Assembly: GCA_034008185.1 (NCBI GenBank)
Contig: CM067084.1
Span: forward strand, 70,962,612 to 71,026,611
Origin: Gorsachius magnificus
Lineage: Eukaryota > Chordata > Aves > Pelecaniformes > Ardeidae
Direction: 5' to 3'
DNA length: 64,000 nt
Shown one piece after another: positions 1 through 13,800 of the stretch (the first letter of the stretch is position 1; each line of letters begins with the position of its first letter). The notes below the pieces were generated by a model. That model had not been told where the DNA came from. It did not search any database and was given only the letters and a program-made list of their open reading frames with translations. A program made the position numbers and the translations under genes.

Positions 1-3000
1 TGAACATGTGGCAGATGTGTGTCAAACAAAACAGCTCCCAGAATGACCTAAACAGTTTTACCCATTTCTACTTACTGTGATACAATCCCAAAGAGTTAAA
101 TCTAGAGGAAGTCTCTTGTTGGAAAGAGCGAAAAACCTTGTAGAAAGTTTTATTATAATCTGTCTAACATAAATATAACGTAGCTAATTCTGTACCACAT
201 AAAAGATTACCCAGAACTATTTTGATTAAAAACCACATGTATACCCTTCTCATAATAACTTTTTTCACAGCTAGTGAACCAGAATACTAAATTTCCAATC
301 ATTATATAACAATCTATTTTCTTAACATCAAAATTACAGTTCAAATTAGTTTTTGAAAGTTTAGATTTTTCCCTGGATATTCTCCATTACAGATAGATTA
401 TTTCCTTCTTTTTCTGTAAGCTGCTATCAAAATAAATGTGTATAAGAAGGCAAAAACTTTAAGAAGCCAGAGAGACAGAACATGCAATTAAAAATCACAC
501 AGAAAATTCCCATGCGTAAAGAAATAACACATATTGCCTATAAGTACCAGTGTTGAAAATAAAAGCAGAACCCTACAGGACCTGGGAGTTAAGCAACCTT
601 GTGAGATCATTGCCAACTGCTGTTATGCTCCTTCTCCGAGAACTTTGTTATTTGAAATTCTTAGGTGTACTGGCCAATTTGAACTTGATATTGGAACATA
701 TTAAAACAAATAGCAAGATTTAATGAAGTCAACGATCACATTTCTAATGGTTATTAGCCTAGAAATCATAGTGAATAGACATGGACCACATCTGTCAAGG
801 CATTTAGGGGAAAAATCTCCTTAAAGAATTCAAGAAATATCTTACAGTAGTGGAACTGTATACACAGTCATGGGGATATCATGTACCGACAAGTTTGGAA
901 AATGGCTAAATTTCACATGGTGATGACAAGACCATAGGTTTGAAAGCTACCCTGCTTAGGGCCTCTCCTGGATAGCAAATAGTGTGACTGAGATTAAAAC
1001 CTCTCAGCAAGAAAGACAGATAGCTGTCACTTTGAATATATGTCACAGGGCTCTATAGCAGTGCACAATTTTGCATCATATAGTCCACGGGTAAAAAAAA
1101 AAAACCTGTATCACATAAGATTTCTACCTAGGTTAGCTGAGCAGAGCAAAGTGCTATTCCAATAGTAGCATTCTTGTTTGGGTTCTTTGGCCAGTAGTTT
1201 AGAGAACATTTCAAGAAAAGTTAATCTTACTGACTTTAAATCATGCAATAGTAATTCATCTGGTGTGCAGTAATGCTGATAAAAAAGGAGCAGCTGGAAA
1301 AGCCACGAGCTCCTTTTGCCAGTACTAAATTAATAAGCTGTTACCTGTAGCACAAATAGCTCATACATGCTTTGGTGAGTTTCAGACTCAATAAAATGCC
1401 TTTCCCACCAGCTTTTGTTATTGACTATGTTAGAGATGGTGCAGTGACAGCTCCTTCAACCCTTCCAGCCAGAAACAGAAAGCAGGTGAATGGTACTGGA
1501 AGGCTGTGAGTCAAGTGATCTCACAACTGTTTATGGAATATAGTAAACCTTGGGAAGAATAACACTTCAGAGGTTTGGTGAAAAACTTGCAGAAGGAAAG
1601 AAAACAGCCACGTATTCCAGACTGAAACTCACAGAAAGGTTAGAGTTGAGAAGAGTTACGGAGAAGCTGGGGAAAACTGCGAGGCAATATTTAACTCCAG
1701 CTTCTACATCCAAGGCTCTAATCTAAGAATGCAGTTCTGTAACAGTAATGCCCAACAGCAATGGTAAAACAACATAGCATTTTATGGGCCTCCTAATCTG
1801 AACTGAATGGACTTCATGGACACCCAAAGACCCACTCACCCTAAAGTTCTTACAGTCTAATTGCCTTGCAAGGAGTTCTGGATGTGCAGACTCCTGCAAC
1901 TGTTGAGACCCAACAGAGCTCTGCTAAGGACAAAAAAAGGTTGTTTCAAGTTCACTGCAGATGAGAGCCTGTATTTCTGTGGGTGATAAAACAAATGCGT
2001 GACCAGATCTGAACCTACCTTTCCCTATTAGCACCACCAAGTGTCTGTCAGTGTGAACTGGCTATGGCTAGACAGTTTAGAGGTACATGTGAATGACAAA
2101 AATGAGGGGATAAGGCAGCACTCTTCAGCAATGGGACTACATCTTAGCAACGTGCACAGCACTGTATGTACCCGTACAGCGTCTAACCTTGACTGCAGAA
2201 ACTAAGTAGAGAGGGTGAAACAGGGAAATATCAATGATTCCGCTGCAAAAATCGCTATTTTGACTTAAATTGCAAATGTGCAAGATGTGTCTTGCAAAAT
2301 ATTTGGTTTAACTGTGGAAGTGGCACTCTTCACAAGGATTGAAGTATTGATGGCACTGTATTCAGATAAAGTAAGTACAGGCATTTTTAACATTTATTTT
2401 TCTTTTATAGCTGCTTCATTACTATTGCAATTGTTTGTGACTCTGGTCAGAGGCTGCAAGACAATAAAAACGTTAAACAAGCATAAGCAGGACTGATTTC
2501 TACACTCACTTTCTTACTCACACCCCTCTAGTGTCCCTTTCCCTGTACTGAAACAGCCTCTTCTGTGGCCTTGCAGTGAACCAGACCTGATAAATGATTT
2601 GGTTGAAGACAGCCAAATTTGGGTTTTTTTTGTCGGATTAGTTTTCAGGCAGTTCCAGTTCCCCAGCTGAGTCCCCTACATGGCTACATAAATGTTTGTC
2701 CCAGCACAAAGAAAAAGGCAGTGTGGGAGTAGAAGCAAACAAGCAAAGAAGCTGAGTATGGAAATTATCTTCACCGAACTGCTGCTTCAAATTGTAAGAT
2801 GAAGCTCCAAAGCCTATTTAGGCTTCAACCATGTATTACAGCTCCTATCTTCCTAGTGAAATAACTGCAACCATTGCAAAATCTAAATAAGAGTTCAGAG
2901 GATAAATACTAGGAGACAAAAACCCTCTGAAGGACTAGACTTTCATTTGTTCTACCCTTAAACTAGCAGTAGCACAATCTTAATGTATTATTGGCACAGA

Positions 3001-6000
3001 TACTGAAAACAAAGAAAAAAATACAAATTAACCATTTAAACCATTTAAAAGTCATCTGTAAAGGCTTGGAGGTTGTGTGATGTATGCCGTCTTCGCCAAT
3101 ATATAAGGAATTGTAAAGAGGGCTTTCGGAACCTGCACTCCCTTTCCAAGAGCGATTCTTTTACACCATTTATTGCTTTTCTGCCCAATAAACCCCCTTT
3201 ACCCATTTCCTCTTGGGTGTTTTCTCTGAAAACTGAATCTGGCCTCAGTGATTGCTAGAGAACATGCTGAATGTCTTAGCATGTTGAACGTGTGGAGAGA
3301 TTTATTACATTTAGATTGCACATGACAGGTTGTTAAACAGCTAATAAAAACCCCTCAGTTTTCCAAAGTCCATCATTATAATTAGATACAGCTAACAATT
3401 CTTCTTGCCCCTGAAAGATCCTTTTCTCCCCTACAAACAATTCAGTTAAAATAAATAGCCTTCTGTCTGGCAGTGGTTTGCTGTATCTTTGATAGCTTCA
3501 TTTCACTAGTTCTTCCCTTATAGGTTTTGTCTCCTCCACAAACTGCATACACGTTACCAGTGGACACAGCTGCGCGAGTTCAGAGCATGTTTTACAAAGA
3601 CAGGCGTGTTAAGCACCACTTCCAAAACACAATTATAACTGATTTTCAAACTCTTCCCCTTGCAGATTCAGTTGGGCATCATTTCTATTTCTGGAGCGGG
3701 GAAAGCAGCAATTTGCTGCTATTTACAACTGGACGTGAAATTGGTTCACCGCCGATTCAGCGGCAATCATTTACTGACGTAGACTGCAGTAATGGGTAAT
3801 TTTGGTAACAGTGCGTTAGCCATGACAGACAAAAAAATCGAGGGGAAGAAACAGATACACAAATCAGCACTTACCCCAGCTCTTGCTTTATGTCCCTCCT
3901 CTTATGCCTGCCATGTATTTTATTGAAAAGCCCCTGGATCCCACACACCCAGGGTTCTTTCAGTGGTTTTTTCCTCAGTTACTTCCATTTTGGGACCTCA
4001 GTGAACAGCACATTTCAAAGACTGCCAGAGCACTAGCAACAGGTGGACATTTTGATATTATAAAAATAAAGACTGAAGCACTTGCATCCCCTGGTGGTAG
4101 TCTGATTTATTTTTTGTTAACAAAATACAAAAGCAGTCTAAACTCTCTGTAAGAAAAAATGGAGTTCTATTTTTAACAATTTATGTATTGTTTACACAAA
4201 TTGTTGTAAGTGACAGAGAGAAAGAAAAACTATTTTAAAATATTTTAAAGTAAGTTTGTCTTTTTTGTGAGGGTAGCTGGAGTTACAAAGCCTTGCAAAA
4301 CCCATGTCATTTTTGAACATTCCAATTATGAAGTTATGAGAATTATTTGGAAAGACAGACTTAGAAGGAGTGAGATAGTCAATTGGATTTACACTGCAAA
4401 AATTCCCACATTACTTCTGAAATTCTTTCTCTTACCGAAAACATTACACTTTGTGTTAGCAGGAAACCAGCCTTCAGCCCAATGACCCCTGAGATTAATT
4501 ATTTTCCAAAGCCAGGAGGGACAGCTGCAATCACCTACTCTGTTCTCTTACATAGCATAAATCAATGGCATTTTCCAAGGAAGCTCTGGAATTTCTTCCC
4601 CACGCCCTACATAAGTGTTCGGGGGTTTAACTCTCTGTGCCCATATTGAAAATTAGTAGCATAAACTTCTTGAAGTGCAGGGACAAAATCTGACACCTCT
4701 GCCAGAGATGTCAGCCTCTCATCTTCACTCTGACCATTTGAGTGTAACCACATGGAAATACACCTGATCTTCTAGCGTCTCTGGTAGTTGAACCAGACTT
4801 CACACATACATTCAAAAAACTGGCAAAGTATGTAGTAGAGACTAGCACTTGTAGTCACAGCATAATGAAATGTTTTCTCATCACCACATACAACAGGCTT
4901 CTATAGTGCACACAAACTGCAGGCTGTGCTTTGCCTGGGATAAGGTAGGACATAAGGTTACTAAACAGCTTAGGAGAACACCTCAACAAGGCAGCATCTG
5001 GTGTCCCAGGATGTAATGTCTCTCTGTGAATCTTGGCATTTTGCAGATCATGCAACCAATGGTCCATCTTTTAGACTGGCACAGCTGGTCCCCTCTGCAA
5101 ACAAATGCAGAGCTACTACCTTGCCAGTCCCCATCCAGGCCTTCACATACCTCTGAGAAACAATGTGTACAAGTCCTGACGTTTCCAACAGCTCAGTGTG
5201 AGCAGGAAGGTTGCAAAGTGAAACCTAGTTCTCTAGTTCTTGTGAAACACGTTGGCATCTAGCCTCAGACCCCTCCAAAGAAAACAGCTGAGGCTGATCA
5301 GGAACACAGGCTCCTACAGTCTTCACCTGAGTGAAAGGTATCTATTTGTAACCTTGGGCTCCCTCGTCCCTCTATCTTAACCTGCAGGTGCCATCTCAAG
5401 CTTTCTAGTGCAGGGAGTGTCTTAATCCATACTTAAGAGATCTAGATCCATGACTGGAGCTCCTCAGGCACTGCTGTTAGCAGAAAATACTTTTTTTTTT
5501 AAATTTTTTTTTTTTAAAGTAAACAAAGATTAAAATGCCCTATGATTGCTTTAAATTACATGTGATGTCAGAATTAAGATAAGGGATTCCATCTGACCTT
5601 AAGATAGTAAGTTACTACTATCTCTTATTTGCAGTGTATTATGTGAGTTATCATTTCAGATCATTCAGTTATTATTGATATTTTAAGAAAAGCTCTATTT
5701 TTTCCCAGTAGATCAAAAGATAAATGGATTTTAAAACTATGTGCATTTTGATGTTATGTGACAAGCACACTCATCTCCTTCCTCGTGTTATGCATAAAAC
5801 TATGCTGCAAATTAAGAATGAACAGCATAGTTTGACCATTTTACAGAAATATGAAGCTCACTTACATTTAGATTCTGAAGGCCCATGTTGCTGTGCCATC
5901 TGGTGGCTATTGTTTATAATGCAGATGCAGGCAAAAATACCCTCCAAACCCCAACCTCCTTCTGTTCCAGGCCTTTTCTCACTCTTTTTCTCTGTAAAAC

Positions 6001-6146
6001 GTCATTTTCTATGTTTTCTTTTTTCTTTACTTCATCTGAGTCTTCAGGAAACAGAGCATCAATGAGAATGATCTACATAAATATAAAAGTCAGTGCTATT
6101 TGTGCCACTACAGGTTATTGGGACAATAAACTACAGAAGACCTACG
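1..6146. other. ACOX3 intron 6, left part
   Basis: AT-rich intronic sequence with no exon, RNA gene or clear repeat that I recognise. The open frames here, for example 3527-3799 plus and 5885-6328 plus, match no family I know. The stretch at about 3560-3790 is somewhat richer in CpG than its surroundings. A T/A homopolymer block lies at about 5490-5517. Confidence 0.6.
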
Positions 6147-7412
6147 TGTGGTGGTGCACCCAACCTGCCTCCATCCCTGCCTTTTTCTCCTGGACTGCTT
6201 TACAATCTCAGGAACTCCCATCAGATCTTGGCCTTGGCGTAAGGAGTCTGATGATTAGGCAGCACTGTCTGTACCAGGCACTCCTATGGCTGAGGCAGGG
6301 AGCAAGAGTGGGGACAGTTATCCCCTGACAGCCTTGGAACACACCTTACCTGGATGGTAACCCAAGTGGCGCAGTACTATCATTACTGGAATTCCAGTAA
6401 TTACTGACCCAGATTGTGGCCTGGATAGAAATTTACTGATGACTAAAGCCAATCATCTCATAACCCTATAAACAGCGATCCTAAGTGAGGCCCTTTGAGC
6501 TCTCCTGGACCGCAGTGGGCTGTGACCAGCACCTCACCCTGAGTGGAACACCTCCCAGAGCTTGCAAACTCTCAAGTTTGTGAAAATTGGAAGTCCATCG
6601 CCAAAGACCGATGGTGGAGCCTGGGCTGAAACCCTTCACTCCTTGAGGCTCAACCCTCGCCTGTTGAGAAATGCCGAGACATTTCACGTGCATATTTCAC
6701 TGAACTCAAGGGGAATTTTTAACAGGTATCCTTTATGTATATATATATAAAAATAAATATAATCATGTCTGTGTGTATGCATGTATGAATTAATTTAAGT
6801 AATCTGTAAATGTGTGATTTAATTACAAAGTGAGTCTGTTATGATTATAGTTGACTTACTGTGTGAACGTTTATTTAGTCAATGCTTAAGTGCTGCTAAA
6901 AATCTTGAGGTCCACCTTAAACCGTGAATAAACATTAGACTGCTGCTAGACACATATTATCCTTAGACATAAACCATTGACCAAGCCTGACACTCAGACT
7001 GGACCTAGCCATACTCCTCTCTGAGAAGGAGTTAGGAAGCAAGGAGGTCTACTCTGAACCTTGTGACTCAACGAGAGGGTCCTCCTTATTCTCTGCATCC
7101 ATGGTCTCTCGGTGAATTGTTAACCTGAGTGTAACTTAATTTTCCTTTGTGTACTTCTTCCATGTGGTAGTAGAGTGAAACTTGCCATTTTCAAATCTTT
7201 AACTAAACCGCTGTTTTGATTAAAACAAATTTTGTCAAATCACTTTGTTAATCGGCTGATGATTGAATGCTATTAAAATATCACGATCTAATCCTGTGAT
7301 TTGCCGTAAAGGCAAAAGAAGAAATAATACATAATAAACAAATTCAAAACTGCTACGAAATCAAATTGTGTAAAGTCACTCATTTGCAACAAATTGGCAT
7401 AGTTGGCAGGAT
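6147..7412 (+). mobile_element. Probable endogenous retrovirus LTR with adjoining primer binding site
   Basis: The right edge is well supported. A terminal ...CAACA ends at 7391, a 3-nt spacer follows, then an 18-base primer binding site at 7395-7412 complementary to the 3' end of serine tRNA. AATAAA signals lie at 6927-6932 and 7333-7338, and a TATATATATAAAA stretch lies near 6740. The left edge is tentative: TGTGGTGGTG at 6147 resembles the start I recall for some avian LTRs, which would give an LTR of about 1.25 kb. No gag, pol or env block and no second LTR are seen, so it would be a 5' LTR plus leader stub. Serine-tRNA priming is known for some class III ERVs; the class here is inference. 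Confidence 0.5.
7395..7412 (+). other. Retroviral primer binding site, tRNA-Ser type
   Basis: The sequence is TGGCATAGTTGGCAGGAT. It matches the reverse complement of the vertebrate tRNA-Ser 3' end (with CCA) at 16 of 18 positions. Both mismatches are CpG-decay changes (CG to CA and CG to TG), as expected of an old methylated copy. Confidence 0.65.
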
Positions 7413-7749
7413 CCTAAATCAGTGTTCGCAACACTACTTAATGGATTTTGGGTTTTTTTTCATTATTTTGTTGCAAAGGCTATGACTGCAAGAATGGTTG
7501 GGGATGTTCATAGAGTATGAGGGGCACTTCATATTCTAAACCATGAGAGAAGCAGAAAGACTATGGTTATTCAGATAGTAAATATTGAAATTCTAGATTT
7601 TTATTCTGGGATTTTTCTAGAAATACCAACAACTTAAACCCACTAGCAAATACCTCAGAAGTAAAGACAGAACTGACACAGGAGGATATTTGTACCACTA
7701 CAGTGTGATATAATCTAGAATGTTTCCTCTTTCAAATGGATTGACTTAC
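7413..7749. other. ACOX3 intron 6, between ERV stub and exon 6
   Basis: AT-rich, with no coding block or recognisable retroviral gene after the primer binding site. The ERV is therefore either truncated just inside its leader or too decayed to see. Confidence 0.5.
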
Positions 7750-7838
7750 CCATTATCCAACCCATTCTGTCCAAGTTTCTTTCCTATGTCACCTACTATC
7801 ACACCTGGCATTGGTAGGAGAGTTTTTGTATCTCGAAT
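7750..7838 (-). CDS. ACOX3: ACOX3 coding exon 6 (last exon in window)
   Basis: There are 29 codons plus 2 nt, from [17 protein letters not shown] to GQNGLDNG. The acceptor is GTGCAG and the donor GTAAGT. It ends in phase 2, so the next exon (expected to start with the FAMFHKV block of the family) completes a glycine codon. That exon is not in the window. Confidence 0.94.
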
Positions 7839-10800
7839 CTGCACAGAAATGGAACGAAACATTACTTCAGTTGTGGAACAATAAAAGTTATTGGTTGAAC
7901 TTTTCAAACAGTGAAAATATTCCCAAACTTCTATTCCGTTATTAACACTAAAGACAGCTCTGGTTTTTTCAAGCACATAATCCTGGATATAATTTGTACT
8001 TATGTATCCTCTCATTCAGGACATAGATCCCTTAATGAAAATTACTTTGGCAATATGACACTAATTACATCACTGTGTTAAACACGCCTAAACATTGATG
8101 ACTGCTATCATCGGACTAGCATTGAAGCCTTCTTCAGATGTACACAGACACAGTAGAAATGAATGGAACTTTTATGTAACAATCAGCTTTGCGATATTCC
8201 CCAATTTTGTAACAAATTCTGTTCAGTCTGCAACTAGTTCATTTCACTACGTACAACTTCTCTACAGCATTGCCATATTTTCTGATGCCTTTAATATCTT
8301 ATAAACTGATCTCTGTGGTAGAAGCTTGCAGATTTCATGCAGATCAGCCTGCAGCACTGGCAGACATAAATCATCTTAAGCCTCATCCAAGACTTTCATA
8401 TAGCATAGGTTAGTTCTAACTATAAAGGTAGCATGATAATCTGGAAGCTTTTCAGCTCTTTTGTATTTCCCAGATTTTTTTGCAGAAAACTGACAGTATA
8501 AAACTGGCTGTACAACCACCACAAAATCAGTGACCATTTAAAAACAGTACACTTGTTACAACTGCAATAGATGTTGAAGGCATTAATTAAATAATCTGCT
8601 GGTCAGATATAAATAATAGCATAACAGAAAGTCTAAATAACAGCATAACAAAAATTTGAACCCGCTCCTCCCAAAAAGAAAAAAAGATTAGCAATATTTC
8701 TATCCTACCTGTACAATAAAGGAATGTAACCCTTGGCACTGTCCATCAGGAGTATAGAGCTGGGCGTACACAACTGCATGAGTGGCATGCTTCCCCATAT
8801 TACCAACCCAGAACTTTGCAGCTTCGAAGTCAGGAGTATTGATGATAAATTCCTGTAGGCAGGAAAGAAAGAAGCAATTGATACAAATCATAAAAATGAA
8901 CACACGTCTCTTTTTTTTTTTTTTTTCATGACCATGGTAATGCTTTGAAAACATCCATTAATTGTCAGGGTTTCATTCCGTACCCCACTCAGTGGGACTG
9001 TGAGAGCTGAAACCTATGCAGGGACCACTTCCTTCTTACACCGTTTTGTATGGAAAGGAAGCCTGGTTTAGTGTAAAGGCAGCACACTTCCCAGTTTGGA
9101 CAACTGGGGGACCATGAGTAGTGGGAATTCTGAAGAATACATGTATCCTGAAATTTAGACATAGCTTCAGCATTCAGGTTTTTAGATTCCAAATAGTGCG
9201 ATTTCTGCGTGCAAAAGAAATCTGAAAACAGAGCTTCATGATCTTAACAAAGATTTAGTCATTTCAGTCACTTTTACTGCAGTGCACTCATCGCCAGGCT
9301 AAAACTCGATTTATTTAAATGGAACTTTTCATGCTGCCGATCTCACATTTTGTTGGTTTTGCTTTTTTTTTCTGGAAAGGGATCTGATCATCCATGTTGC
9401 ATAAATGCTCACTGAATTGCTTGTATATGAAAAAATGCAGATCGGAATGTTGTCCTAACAAAGAATATAAAATCTTATGTTTTAAATCTACGATTCTCAT
9501 TTCTTATTCTTTTGAAGCCACTTCATGATGTGACATTGTTTGCTGACAGTAATAGCACTCAGTTCTATATATTACAGTGCAATAAAATGCCAGTCTTTGG
9601 GGGAAGTGATGTGCCTACTTTCTTGGGACTTTAAATAAAACATTTTAAATTCAACTTGGCACAAATCAAGCATGTAGATGACAAAGAGAGAGAGAAAGTT
9701 CTAACAGCCTCCTCTCTTAACTTCTATTTTCTTCTCCCTTAATGTAAAACCATGATGAGTTCTATTCATTTACTGAAAAAATGTTAGGACAATGAACTTA
9801 TTTCTGCAGTAGTGTTGATTTCAGAAAACAAATTATTAATAGAAAACAGTATCATAATGGAAAAATCAGTTTATTGTTTTCTTCTTTGGGTCTCTCTGAT
9901 AGCCTTGTTATGTCTTTTTTGTATTTCTTTTTCTCATCCTGAGGAAATAATCCTAATTTTTATGTATAAAAAGCCCTCATATTTAAAGACAAAAACCAAT
10001 TTAATCTGCACATCCAACTATTCCTTAAGAGACATAATAAAGGAGAAAGATGCTATCCTTATTTTATCTCACAACCAGAAGAGAAAGCAAGAAAACAGAA
10101 ATTGCTGGGTTTATTGTAAATATTTATAATCACGTAAACATTTGACTTTTTCTTTTTCTTTACATTTGGAGTTGAACTTGGTTCTTTCTTGTTAATCCAA
10201 GAAATCCCTGAATCATTCTGTCCTGTTAGTAAATAACAGAGCTTAACAGTGTCAGGCATTATTCCTGTACATTAAGGACACACCTGAGTGCTACGATCAA
10301 ATGTGGCAGTAGTCCGTATGCCTTTGGTATTAGTTCCATGGCTGAGTTCAGTCAGAGCAAAACATCCAAAAATCTAAATAAGGAGATAGAAGGCACAGTT
10401 CAAGACCATTTTATTACAGCAATTAAAACTGTAAGGTTTTCAAATTATTGCAAATTCAGCTGCAGGAAAGTGACCTGCGACTGCAAGAAACCAATCAAAC
10501 GTAGCCCTAAGGCTAAGACATCATGCCTGCGGTAGAGTAACAGGTATTTTTTTTCCTTTGCTGATGGCTGACTCATTCAGGCAGGTACAGATTACTACAT
10601 CCACTAAGTTTTCAGCTGTCTGGGTTGAAAGAACTGCTGCGTGGTGACAAATCAGCAAGTCTGCTTGCATTACAAGCAGTTCTGGGAACTCCCAAAGTTA
10701 GGGGAAAAACAGAATGATGGTGTTTATTTTTAAAATTGCAAATAGCCTACATTACTGAAGGGGATAAATTTGTATCAGATCAATGCATGGATATACTTGG

Positions 10801-13800
10801 TTCTCAGCAGCATTTGGGAACACTGCCTGCTTGAAGCCACACTGAAATGTGCATGCTGCAACCCCTTACCCTAGACTGGTTTGGCCTGTAGTACATACTC
10901 TCCAGTAACAAACTTTGAAAAGCAAGTGAGAGTAACAAACCAAAACAAAAAACTGAAGCCTCAGGGAAAATTATTCTGACAAACACATATCCTAAGGCTT
11001 TTGCTTAGACCGAGTCATTAAAAGAATTCATCCTGATCTTCAGCATGGGGTATCCAATCAGAACTATGTAGCAGTATATTGTTGTCTACAAGCAAACAGA
11101 TAAACACACAATTTCAGAAAATTAAATAAGCAAGGAAGGTGAATAGTTGGGGGAAAAGAAAAGATAAGAAGTGATAAAGAAAAACAAAAGAAGCACGAAG
11201 CTCAGTTTGGGCGTGCTCAGCATATATATCTTGCAAAATCATAGAGAGTCAGGCCAGACCATGAATACTGCCCACGTCTCCAAAAGTCACAGACAGGAGA
11301 AACTTTAGGATTGGCTCCACCTATATTAGATAGGCTGCACTTATTCTGCAAGGTACTCGGTCCTGAGTCTCCATTGGACTCTAGGTGGTGTTTCTGTGGC
11401 ATTAAGACATTATTATTTTCCGTTTTATAGCATCAGAATGGAATTTTTATAGCATCATGGCAAAGGTATGTGTTGCACAGTGTATGATGTAGATGTGGGA
11501 GTTGGGAGCATTTGAGCATGCAAAACTTGCTAGGATACTCTTAAATGACTGCGGAGACTAAACTGGTGCAGTGTCATCTATATTGCCTTTTGGAAGAAGT
11601 CCCCACACTTCATCTGCATGTTAATTTGGATGTCTAAAACAGATCCAGGAAGTAGCACAATAGCTAGCAGTGAGGATAGTCAGGGCTCAGTGCTTGAAAC
11701 TGTCCTTGGTCTTTTCTTTGGTATTTAGAAGTATCTATGTACATAAAGAGATCAGAAATAACACAAAGCTGCAGGTGGTGTCACAGTTCCGATGGTGCCC
11801 GTTTCTCCCAAGTTATCAAAAAGAAAAATTACCTCCATGCTATAAACTTGTTTCACAAAGTCTGCAAACCTCTTTGAAGCACTCAAAATTGTTCCTGCAA
11901 ATACCTGTAAAAACAGAGAAATATGAATTAAATCAGTGACCCCGTGACGGAAATCACAAATTGCATGAGTAATAATTTTAATAGTGATGTCCATTAAAGA
12001 GACCAGGGACAGTAGGCTGCACAGTAAACTCCTACTTAGACTATAGCTAGAGGAGGTAAGTCAGGATTTGATCTTGTCAAGGCCCCTTTACAGAGCACTG
12101 AACTTTTCAGAGCTCTAACCTGTTCAAGCCTTCATTGCAAACTCTTAAAAATGCTTAATAAGCTCACTTCCCATTTGTCTTTACTGATGTCCCCTTGAGT
12201 AAAGTAAAACTTTAAGACTATTCTAGTACGTTTTATTGCAAATGGGTTGGGAACTGAAGGTAGCTTTTTCGAGATCAGACAAAAGCACTATTTTTAAAGC
12301 TACCTTCAGTTTTTCTAGATGGATATTCACATAACAAAACTGTAATTCCCAGTCCCTCCCCTGCCATATGAATAGTAATAATTTATTAATTCAACTAATA
12401 TTATTTGACCAGCTATGTCAAGTATTCTTTCTGAAAGACTTATCTAGGAATCAACTGATGAACAGAATCTGAGCCACTGATTTCAGTGAGAAACTTTACA
12501 CTGGTTTCCATTTCTTCTGGATTCTGCCCTGAATCAAGATACTGGGAGTTAAGCAGGGAAGTTTCTGATACTTGTATCTGTAGCAAAGACATAGCCACCA
12601 AATAGGGCCCGACAATCAAGTTCTTTGGCTGCTACTGCCCTAGAGTGGAGGCAGAGGAGTGGGCAAAAGAAGGTGGAACTGTAGCCATCAAAACATCTTT
12701 TTGTACCTGTCACTACTACTCCACCTTTACTTTCCAGGTGGGATTCCAGTGGAGACAGGGCTTAATGACAAAGATATACTAACTTCATCCCACAGCTCTC
12801 TGATTAAACCAAATTCCATTTTTGAAAACAAAGGACTGGGAAAAGATATAGCTTCAATAAATAGGCAGAAAACAATGGAATTATGGGATTACAAGACACT
12901 TAAATTCAAATATAGACCGCTATACCCTTTGAACTGTACTTACACCGCCATGTAAGAAATACTGGAGACATGGAGACCAATCGTACATTCCTATACAGAT
13001 CACCATATTAAGTATCTTTAATGGGTTCTCTACGATCTCTTGCTGAGTAAGAAAATCATACTCAAAGAGCTTTTTACAGCGCAGGAATGTCAGCTCCTGG
13101 TATTTCTCACGGCATAAATCTTCTCCAGGATGATGTGCGAAGAGAGGATCACTTTCCAGAGCAGAGAAGATTCTGTTCTTGAGGGGGGGAAAAACCAACA
13201 TGAGAACGTTAATCTAAAAGCATTAATAAAACAAGTTAATGTTCTTCTAGGATAACACTAAGCATCAAACTACAGTCGTTTGATAGAAGAGATAAATTTA
13301 TAAAGCCAAAACTCCAGAGAATTAAAAAAATATATTTAAATGGTCTGTCATTATATATACAGTTCATGCAGCTAAATTTTATGAAAGCTCCTTTGTCATG
13401 AAGTAGTAAGTGTGGGACTGATTCACTCTGAATGTAAGAGAACAGTATGGTAAACCTTACCTGCTTTTTTATAGCAGCTTCATTATTTCACTGTATGAAG
13501 CTGTGGGCAGGATCTAAAGGGCAATGGCTTTCAATCTGAGGATAAAAGTAATACAACTCCAGGGGTTACATTCAGTTAGAAATGTGCCATAATGGTAAAG
13601 CCATTAAGCTACCACAACTGCTCAGTTCCCAGATGAAAGCAGAAATGTGCTCCATTTAATGGAACCACCATATCCGGCCATTCAATAGGGGGATGTGCAT
13701 CTTTTAATGTTTTAATTTGAATCTTTTTTTTATTGTTAGGTGATGTACTATGGCATTTTTTTAGGTCAGATCTCTGTGTCTTCAAGATATCTATATCTTC

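Noticed and set aside
3527..3799. Plus-strand open frame in a CpG-richer patch
   Set aside because: It looks slightly protein-like, but no homologue, splice partner or orientation evidence was found.
5885..6328. 147-codon plus-strand open frame
   Set aside because: It runs across the proposed LTR start and matches nothing I know.
1..7749. Expected ACOX3 exon 7 (FAMFHKV block)
   Set aside because: I looked on the minus strand for a matching acceptor and block and found none; donor-like sites near 3868 and 6347 are not preceded by ACOX3-like residues.
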